From Gemmatimonadota bacterium (GTDB lineage: Bacteria > Gemmatimonadota > Gemmatimonadetes > Gemmatimonadales > Gemmatimonadaceae), in the NCBI GenBank assembly GCA_028287205.1, contig JAQBQC010000257.1:1-6753 (forward strand): a stretch of DNA of 6,753 nt, in the 5' to 3' direction. This document shows, piece by piece, positions 1 through 6,753 of this stretch (positions are counted from its first letter, which is position 1; the number at the start of each line of letters is the position of its first letter). A program made the position numbers and the translations under genes. The notes beneath the pieces are model-generated. The model did no database searches. It saw only the letters and a program-made list of their open reading frames with translations, and was not told the DNA's origin.

Positions 1-355
1 GTTCATCTGCTGGCCGCTGCAGCCCGAGAACACCCCGACCATGTCGAAGCAGCCGAAGACGAACGCGGTCGACTATCTGCGCACGACCGCGCTCGCGCGC
101 ATCGTGCACGACAACGTTCCCAAACTGCAGGCGAGCTGGGTGACGATGGGCGGCAAGATCGGACAGGTAGCACTTCGCGTCGGATGCAACGACTTCGGCT
201 CGCTGATGATCGAGGAGAACGTCGTCTCCGCGGCGAACACCACGCATCGCATGACGATCGCCGAGATGGAGCGGCTCATCGTGGACGCGGGCTTCACGCC
301 GGCGCGCCGCCGACAGGATTACTCGATCATCCAGCCCGCGCACGCCGCCGCGTGA
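1..355 (+). CDS. mqnC: MqnC, dehypoxanthine futalosine cyclase (C-terminal part, cut by left edge)
   Basis: The reading frame runs open from the left edge (first whole codon at base 2, starting Phe-Ile-Cys-Trp-Pro) to TGA at 353-355, giving about 117 residues. The ATG at 41 is internal, because the codons before it (..LQPENTPT) already read like this family. MqnC is a radical SAM enzyme of the futalosine menaquinone pathway. It cyclises dehypoxanthine futalosine. The N-terminal radical SAM domain with its CxxxCxxC cluster lies outside the window; only the C-terminal part is seen. Recognisable stretches are SWVTMGGKIGQVALRVGCND, then FGSLMIEENVVSAA, a HRMTIAEMERLI helix, and the closing AGFTPARRRQDYSII. 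The ENVVSAA and closing region fit MqnC better than its paralogue MqnE. The related F420 enzyme CofH is a weaker alternative. ispF follows after a 96-nt gap; both products can feed menaquinone, head group and prenyl tail respectively. Confidence 0.85.
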   Translation, partial: FICWPLQPENTPTMSKQPKTNAVDYLRTTALARIVHDNVPKLQASWVTMGGKIGQVALRVGCNDFGSLMIEENVVSAANTTHRMTIAEMERLIVDAGFTPARRRQDYSIIQPAHAAA

Positions 356-451
356 CACTCGTGCGCGCCGCCGCCAATGGCTAGAGCGAGCGATCCGCCG
401 GAGGGAACGGAGCGCCGCAGCAGGCCGCGCAAGCGTGCATCGAAGCTCACG
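356..451 (+). other. mqnC-ispF gap, or coding for a basic N-terminal extension of IspF
   Basis: These 96 nt separate the mqnC stop from the preferred ispF start. An in-frame ATG at 377 would add 25 residues to IspF (MARASDPPEG..., rich in Arg, Lys, Ser and Pro) that do not resemble the enzyme's fold. A purine-rich GGAGGGA at 400-406 resembles a Shine-Dalgarno sequence, but no ATG, GTG or TTG lies at the usual distance after it. I see no convincing promoter or terminator here. Confidence 0.4.
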
Positions 452-931
452 ATGCGAATGGGTGTGGGATACGACTCCCATCGCTTCGGGCTTGGCAATG
501 CGATTCGCCTCGCCGGAATCAGCATTCCGCACGACCATGCACTCATGGGCCACTCCGATGCTGACGCCGTCGCCCATGCGGTAACGGACGCGCTGCTCGG
601 CGCGGCAGGGGAGGGCGACATCGGCTCGATGTATCCGGACAGCGATCCGGCGAACCGCGGGCGCGATTCGATCGAGATGCTCACGCTCGCGATGTCGCAT
701 CTGCGCGACCGGGGATGGCGCGCGAACAACGTCGACGTCACGGTGATCGCCGAGCTTCCGCGCATCTCGCCGTACCGCGAGGCGATGCGCGATGCGCTCG
801 CGGCAGCGCTGAATCTCGAGCGCGCCTCCGTGAGCGTGAAGGGAAAGACGAACGAAGGAATGGGATGGATCGGGCGCGGCGAAGGGATCGCGTGCATCGC
901 GGTCGCGACCGTGGTTCCAGTCCGCTCGTGA
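452..931 (+). CDS. ispF: IspF, 2-C-methyl-D-erythritol 2,4-cyclodiphosphate synthase
   Basis: IspF converts CDP-methylerythritol 2-phosphate to the cyclodiphosphate with release of CMP, in the MEP route to isoprenoids; it acts as a cytosolic homotrimer. From ATG 452 the protein is 159 residues, the same length as I recall for E. coli IspF. The metal ligands then fall at the same numbers: D8 and H10 in GYDSHRF, and H42 after HSDADAVA. Other family landmarks are GDIGSMYPDSDP (usually ..FPDTDP, about residues 56-66), KTNEGMGWIGRGEGIAC near the C-terminus, and E135. An in-frame ATG at 377 would give 184 residues with a basic, non-conserved leader, so I prefer 452. Neither start has a good Shine-Dalgarno sequence. 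The stop TGA overlaps the GTG of the recombinase gene in a GTGA (928-931), which suggests coupled translation. Upstream mqnC makes a linked role in menaquinone supply plausible. Confidence 0.95.
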   Translation: MRMGVGYDSHRFGLGNAIRLAGISIPHDHALMGHSDADAVAHAVTDALLGAAGEGDIGSMYPDSDPANRGRDSIEMLTLAMSHLRDRGWRANNVDVTVIAELPRISPYREAMRDALAAALNLERASVSVKGKTNEGMGWIGRGEGIACIAVATVVPVRS

Positions 932-1839
932 CTGCCGTCGACGACATCTCTCGCGACTTCCTGCTCGAGCGGTTCGACGATTTTCTCGCGGTGGAGCAGG
1001 GCGCGGCGGGAACCACGAGCGAGGCGTATCATCGCGATCTCGCGCGCTTCGCCACGTACGCGCGCGTCAAGGGCGCCGCAGCCCCGACCGCCGTCACGCC
1101 CGCGTTGCTGCGCACGTACATCTATCACCTGAAGGATGTCGGACTCGCGCCATCGTCCATTCGCCGCAACATCTCCGCGATGCGCACGTACTACCGATTT
1201 CTGCTTGGCGAGGGCGAGGTGACGAAGGACCCGACCGAGCGGCTGGAAACACCCAAGCGCTGGCTCACGCTGCCGGACGTGCTCACGGTGGCGGATGTCG
1301 AGCGTCTGCTCGCGGCGCCCACCCTCGACGAGCCGCTCGCCTTTCGCGATCGTGCGCTGCTCGAGCTCGCATACGGCGCCGGGCTTCGCGTATCGGAGTG
1401 GATCACGCTCGGCGTAAAGGACGCGCTGCTCGATGAAGGGCTCGTGCGCGTGTTCGGCAAGGGAAGCAAGGAGCGGCTCGTTCCGATAGGGCGGCGCGCC
1501 ATCGCGGCGGTGGCCGTCTACCAGCGCGAGCTGCGGCCGAAGCTCGAGCGCGGCGGAGGGAAGGGCGCCCTCTTTCTCAATGCGCGCGGTGTGCCGTTGT
1601 CGCGCATGGGCGCGTGGAAGATCCTTCGAAAGTACGTCACCATGGCCGGGATCGAAAAACACGTCACACCGCACACGCTGAGGCACTCGTTCGCCACGCA
1701 CCTGCTCGAGGGCGGCGCCGATCTCCGGGCGGTCCAGGAAATGCTAGGGCATTCAAGCATCGCCACAACGCAGATTTACACGCACGTCGATCGCGAATTT
1801 CTCCGTTCGGTTCACAAGCAGTATCATCCTCGGAGCTGA
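928..1839 (+). CDS. xerD: XerC/XerD-type tyrosine recombinase, complete
   Basis: This family resolves chromosome dimers by recombination at dif near the replication terminus, as a XerC-XerD heterotetramer activated by FtsK. I start it at GTG 928, which overlaps the ispF stop in a GTGA and gives 303 residues, typical of Xer proteins (about 300). Further upstream the frame only shadows ispF. The N-terminal SAM-like core-binding domain covers about residues 8-95 (FLAVEQGAAGTT.., then SSIRRNISAMRTYYRFL). The catalytic domain follows from about 115. All six catalytic residues are present: R154 (GLRVSE), K178 (FGKGSKER), H249 and R252 (TPHTLRHSFATHLL), H275 (LGHSS) and nucleophile Y284 (TQIYTHV). 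The line LLEGGADLRAVQEMLGHSSI and the ending HKQYHPRS favour XerD over XerC, but the choice is not certain. The gene is intact, sits among core genes and has no att-like repeats nearby, so a housekeeping Xer is more likely than a phage or integron integrase. Confidence 0.93.
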   Translation: MTAVDDISRDFLLERFDDFLAVEQGAAGTTSEAYHRDLARFATYARVKGAAAPTAVTPALLRTYIYHLKDVGLAPSSIRRNISAMRTYYRFLLGEGEVTKDPTERLETPKRWLTLPDVLTVADVERLLAAPTLDEPLAFRDRALLELAYGAGLRVSEWITLGVKDALLDEGLVRVFGKGSKERLVPIGRRAIAAVAVYQRELRPKLERGGGKGALFLNARGVPLSRMGAWKILRKYVTMAGIEKHVTPHTLRHSFATHLLEGGADLRAVQEMLGHSSIATTQIYTHVDREFLRSVHKQYHPRS

Positions 1840-1902
1840 CTCAGTCGCTTCGATTCGAGCTCGGTACCCGCCGCTCCGTCGCACACCTCGAGATCCGTAC
1901 GC
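1840..1902 (+). other. xerD-trpG spacer with polylinker-like string
   Basis: This 63-nt spacer has no open gene, no clear Shine-Dalgarno sequence before ATG 1903 and no convincing -35/-10 pair. It packs several six-base palindromes: GAGCTC 1857-1862, GGTACC 1863-1868, CTCGAG 1887-1892 and CGTACG 1896-1901, with GCATGC 1901-1906 running into trpG. Bases 1853-1870, ATTCGAGCTCGGTACCCG, match from memory the EcoRI-SacI-KpnI side of the pUC polylinker. The match ends where that polylinker would continue GGGATCC. GAGCTCG is common in this GC-rich window, so chance or local base bias is a fair explanation. Confidence 0.5.
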
Positions 1903-2484
1903 ATGCTCCTCGTCATCGACAACTACGATTCCTTCACGTACAACCTGGTTCAGTATCTCGGTGAGCTGGGCGAGGAGCCCGTGGTTCGTCGCAACGATGC
2001 GATCACCGTCGAGGAGATCGGAGCGATGCATCCATCGGCCATCGTGCTCTCGCCGGGGCCGTGCACACCGTCCGAGGCGGGGATCACCGTGCCCGTCGTG
2101 AAGCGGTGGGGAAGCGAAATTCCCATCCTCGGCGTCTGCCTTGGGCACCAGGCGATCGGTGAAGCGTACGGCGGCGTCGTCATTCGCGCGGATCGCGTAA
2201 TGCACGGCAAGACCTCGCGCATCACGCATGACGGTACGGGACTCTTCGAAGGGCTTCCCGATCCGCTCGAAGTGATGCGCTATCACTCGCTGATCGTGGA
2301 GCGCAAGACGCTTCCACGAGTGCTCGAGATTCTCGCCACGACGGGGGACGCGCCCGACGAGATTCAGGCCGTGCGCCACGTATCGCATCCCGTGTGGGGC
2401 GTGCAGTTCCATCCCGAGTCGGTGCTGACACAGCAGGGGAAGCGCATTCTGCAGAACTTCCTGTCGATGGCGGCAGCAGCGTGA
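1903..2484 (+). CDS. trpG: TrpG/PabA glutamine amidotransferase (anthranilate or aminodeoxychorismate synthase component II)
   Basis: This class I glutamine amidotransferase (193 residues, normal size) hydrolyses glutamine and passes ammonia to a chorismate-using partner: TrpE for tryptophan or PabB for folate. It begins with LLVIDNYDSFTYNLVQYLGE, the typical start of the family. The oxyanion region is LSPGPCTPSEAG (about 49-60). The nucleophile is C79 in GVCLGHQAI, and H170 and E172 in QFHPES complete the triad. The MHGKTSRITHDGTGLF segment (100-114) and RYHSL (126-130) are typical of TrpG/PabA. No trpE or pabB lies in the window, so tryptophan and folate roles cannot be separated; one subunit often serves both. 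ATG 1903 starts exactly at the conserved N-terminus, with no clear ribosome site. The stop overlaps the next gene's GTG (2481-2484). Its neighbours share no obvious pathway with it. Confidence 0.93.
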   Translation: MLLVIDNYDSFTYNLVQYLGELGEEPVVRRNDAITVEEIGAMHPSAIVLSPGPCTPSEAGITVPVVKRWGSEIPILGVCLGHQAIGEAYGGVVIRADRVMHGKTSRITHDGTGLFEGLPDPLEVMRYHSLIVERKTLPRVLEILATTGDAPDEIQAVRHVSHPVWGVQFHPESVLTQQGKRILQNFLSMAAAA

Positions 2485-3974
2485 GGGCTTCTGCAGTCGC
2501 GCTGTTGATCGTGTGCGCATTCGCGAGCGCCGCGCGCGCGCAGGACTCGCTGCGCATCCGCGCGCCCGGCCCGACGGTCGCCGAGCAGATAATCGAGCAG
2601 ACGCTCGCGCATCGCCACATCGTGCGCCACGAAGAGTACAACACGCGGCTGTTCCGCGATTCGGTGTTCGATACAACCGTCGTCGTGCTCAACTCGGACG
2701 CGACCGTTGCGAGCACCGTGCATGGCGATGTCGTGGTCATCAACGGCGATCTCTTCCTGCAGCCCGGCGCAAAGATCGATGGGCGCGCGGTCGCGATCGG
2801 CGGCGGTGTCTACGACTCGCAGCAGGCAAAGGTCGGCGGCGAGAAGCTCTCCTTTCGCGATGTGCACTTCGACACCGCACGCACGAGCACAGGCGTCGAG
2901 CTCGTCTATCGTGTGCCTCCGCCGCCGGAGGACACGATCCCGACCTTCGGGCTCCCCGGACTCTTCGGCTTTCGCATGCCGCTCTACGATCGCGTGGACG
3001 GCCTCGCGGTGCCGTGGGGACCGCGCATCACGGTCGCGGACACGCTGCTCGTGATCGACCCGACGATCACGTATCGCTCCAATCTCGGTGCCTACGATCC
3101 AGCGGTCTCGGCGCGCGCGAACCTGCGTCATGGCTGGACAGCGACGGCGTTCGGCGGACGCACCACGCTCTCGAACGATCGCTGGATTCAGAACGATCTC
3201 GGCAATTCGCTCGCGACGCTCGCAGCCGGCAGCGACTATCGAAACTACTGGCGCGCGACGCGCTTCGAGGGACTGGTCGCGCACGAGTGGCTCTTCGCCG
3301 ACGGCGATGTGCAGGTCTCCGGCGGCGGCCGCACGGAAGACGACTGGTCCGCGCACGCGGGTGGGCCCTGGAGCTTCCTGAACCGGAACGACACCCTCAA
3401 GATGCGGCGCCCGAATCCGGCTGTGGAGCGCGGCAGGCTCTCGAGCGCCTTGTTCGGCGCCCGCGGCAGTTGGCAACGCGCGAAGGTCGCCTTCGACGCC
3501 GGCGCCGATGTGGAGGTTGTGCTCGATGCGCCGGGCGACGAGCGCTTCACGCAGACGACCATCTTCGCGCGGGCTGCCTTCCCGACGTTCGTGTCGAAGC
3601 TCGGCACGCAGTCGTTCGTGTTCCACACGCACATGGTGCTCACCGCCGGCGATACCGCGCCACCGCAGCGCTTCGCCTACCTCGGCGGAAGCGGCACGCT
3701 GCCGACCTTCGAGATCCTGAGCCGTGGCGGCGACCAGCTGGTGTTCCTGGAAGGGCTGTACAACTTCCCGATCGAGACGGTCCACGTGCCCTATCTCGGC
3801 ACGCCGATCATCACCGTGCGAGAGATGCTCGGCGGCACGGGCGTGGGTAGTCTGGGCCGCTTCGACAGCAACATCGGCGCGCGACTCACGATTGGTCTCA
3901 TCAGCGGCGAGATTTTCGTGAACCCGGCCAACGGCGATCACGCCTTTTCGTTCGGGCTCTCGCTCATTCGCTGA
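2481..3974 (+). CDS. Secreted, probable outer-membrane beta-barrel protein with N-terminal bactofilin-like repeat patch
   Basis: I do not recognise a named family. I start it at GTG 2481, overlapping the trpG stop (GTGA), because the protein then opens with a clean Sec signal peptide: charged R2, hydrophobic residues 4-18, and an ARA|QD cleavage site after residue 20. The longer in-frame ATG at 2394 only shadows trpG. The product is 497 residues. Residues about 66-118 alternate hydrophobic and small residues with regular glycines (STVHGDVVVINGDLFLQPG, then KIDGRAVAIGGGVY), like one or two turns of a bactofilin-type or other right-handed beta helix. A Pro-rich linker (146-154) follows, then LYDRVDGLAVPWG (168-180), resembling the NRVEGL segment that opens many Omp85-like or DUF5686-like barrels. 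The rest (about 195-497) alternates polar and hydrophobic residues with many aromatics and no long hydrophobic helix, as expected for an outer-membrane barrel. It has no Cys after the signal peptide, so it is not a lipoprotein. Function unknown; an envelope assembly or surface role is inference. Confidence 0.75.
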   Translation: MRASAVALLIVCAFASAARAQDSLRIRAPGPTVAEQIIEQTLAHRHIVRHEEYNTRLFRDSVFDTTVVVLNSDATVASTVHGDVVVINGDLFLQPGAKIDGRAVAIGGGVYDSQQAKVGGEKLSFRDVHFDTARTSTGVELVYRVPPPPEDTIPTFGLPGLFGFRMPLYDRVDGLAVPWGPRITVADTLLVIDPTITYRSNLGAYDPAVSARANLRHGWTATAFGGRTTLSNDRWIQNDLGNSLATLAAGSDYRNYWRATRFEGLVAHEWLFADGDVQVSGGGRTEDDWSAHAGGPWSFLNRNDTLKMRRPNPAVERGRLSSALFGARGSWQRAKVAFDAGADVEVVLDAPGDERFTQTTIFARAAFPTFVSKLGTQSFVFHTHMVLTAGDTAPPQRFAYLGGSGTLPTFEILSRGGDQLVFLEGLYNFPIETVHVPYLGTPIITVREMLGGTGVGSLGRFDSNIGARLTIGLISGEIFVNPANGDHAFSFGLSLIR

Positions 3975-3986
3975 CCGACGGCTCGT

Positions 3987-4002
3987 TCGGCGGGGCCGCC
4001 GA
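3987..4002 (+). terminator. GC-rich hairpin, possible weak terminator
   Basis: This is a perfect 7-bp inverted repeat with a 2-base centre: TCGGCGG, GG, CCGCCGA. It lies 13 nt after the stop of the envelope protein gene. The bases after it (CCATTTGATT) are only moderately T-rich, so a classical intrinsic terminator is not shown. Its position between a stop codon and a promoter supports a terminator or roadblock role. GC-rich palindromes also occur by chance in this window. Confidence 0.3.
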
Positions 4003-4006
4003 CCAT

Positions 4007-4035
4007 TTGATTCCGCGGCCGCGCGGGCGTAAATT
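4007..4035 (+). promoter_or_regulatory. sigma70-like promoter for kdsB-pyrG-kdsA
   Basis: TTGATT at 4007-4012 matches TTGACA at 4 of 6 positions, and TAAATT at 4030-4035 matches TATAAT at 4 of 6. The spacer is exactly 17 bp and very GC-rich, so the two AT-rich boxes stand out from their surroundings. Transcription would start near 4042, giving a leader of about 33 nt before the kdsB ATG. This is the only gap in the window where I see such a pair. It follows a hairpin, consistent with a unit boundary. Confidence 0.55.
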
Positions 4036-4040
4036 ACTGA

Positions 4041-6514
<2,474 letters not shown>

Positions 6515-6515
<1 letters not shown>

Positions 6516-6753
6516 TGCCCGGAGCTCGCTTTCCGGCCGATGCGTTCTTCGTCATCGCCGGACCGTGCGTCATCGAGGATGATGAGTTGAACTTCCGCGT
6601 TGCCGATCACCTGGCGCGTCTTGCCGAGCGAGTACCCGGAGGGATCATCTTCAAGGCGAGCTTCGACAAGGCCAATCGCTCCAATCGTGGCGCTGCGCGC
6701 GGACCCGGCATCGATGAAGGGCTCGCGGCCCTCGCGCGCGTGCGCGAGCGCAC
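6515..6753 (+). CDS. kdsA: KdsA, 3-deoxy-8-phosphooctulonate synthase (N-terminal part, cut by right edge)
   Basis: KdsA condenses phosphoenolpyruvate with arabinose 5-phosphate to Kdo 8-phosphate, the first committed step to Kdo. ATG 6515 overlaps the pyrG stop (TGATG), and the frame stays open to the right edge, giving about 79 of some 270-280 residues. Family signs are FFVIAGPCVIEDDEL (11-25), the start of the (beta/alpha)8 barrel, and FKASFDKANRS (46-56), which binds PEP. RGPGIDEGL follows at 62-70. The KASFDKANRS segment separates it from DAHP synthases, which share AGPC. C18 in AGPC aligns with the metal-ligand Cys of the Aquifex-type enzyme, where E. coli has Asn, so this should be the metal-dependent class. 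Between NRS and RGPG the usual S-x-x-S-F reads N-R-G-A-A, a modest divergence. An AGG at 6509-6511 is close to the start; coupling to pyrG is more likely than independent initiation. Confidence 0.93.

Noticed and set aside
400..406. GGAGGGA resembling a strong ribosome binding site
   Set aside because: No start codon in any frame lies at suitable distance downstream, so it probably reflects local purine-rich composition.
377..451. Upstream ATG for ispF adding 25 residues
   Set aside because: The extension is basic and not family-like, and the start at 452 gives the family length and residue numbering. It cannot be excluded without N-terminal data.
319..1701. Antisense open frame of 460 codons opposite ispF and xerD
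   Set aside because: The sense strand has two complete genes with all catalytic residues; the antisense translation is low in structure and Arg-rich.
928..1839. Recombinase as part of an integron, phage or defence island
   Set aside because: The protein is a standard-length Xer with all catalytic residues among core metabolic genes. I see no attachment repeats, gene cassettes or phage genes, and I could not identify a dif site.
4013..4027. CCGCGG/GCGGCCGC palindromes as a cloning scar
   Set aside because: They lie in the spacer of a plausible promoter, and such GC palindromes are expected at this base composition.

Overview
This is GC-rich bacterial chromosome with genes packed on the + strand. 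It carries seven protein genes, two of them cut by the window edges. The combination points to a Gram-negative bacterium. The futalosine menaquinone pathway, the MEP isoprenoid pathway, Kdo synthesis for LPS and a signal-peptide-bearing outer-membrane-type protein all fit. Gemmatimonadota (or a similar GC-rich, LPS-bearing phylum) is my best guess; it rests on gene content and style and was not tested by a search.

Layout: (1) 1-355, C-terminal end of mqnC (menaquinone by the futalosine route). (2) 452-931, ispF (MEP pathway). (3) 928-1839, a complete XerC/XerD-type tyrosine recombinase that overlaps ispF by 4 nt. (4) 1840-1902, a short spacer rich in restriction palindromes, including an 18-nt string that I recall as identical to part of the pUC polylinker. 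(5) 1903-2484, trpG/pabA glutamine amidotransferase. (6) 2481-3974, a secreted, probably outer-membrane protein with a short bactofilin-like beta-repeat patch before a beta-rich barrel-like region. (7) 3975-4074, the clearest transcriptional boundary: a GC-rich hairpin, then a sigma70-like promoter with 17-bp spacing. (8) 4075-6753, kdsB-pyrG-kdsA, with kdsA cut by the right edge.

Functional logic: kdsA makes Kdo-8-phosphate and kdsB activates Kdo with CTP. The pyrG gene between them encodes the enzyme that makes CTP, so the last block is a compact LPS-precursor unit with its own nucleotide supply. Upstream, mqnC (quinone head group) and ispF (precursor of the isoprenoid tail) are plausibly linked through menaquinone. 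Four of the junctions are 1-4 nt stop/start overlaps (GTGA twice, ATGA, TGATG), and Shine-Dalgarno sequences are weak or absent at all starts, so translational coupling is probably widespread.

The window is mostly conserved core metabolism. I see no defence system, mobile element, CRISPR array or RNA gene. The least characterised item is the 497-residue envelope protein at 2481-3974.
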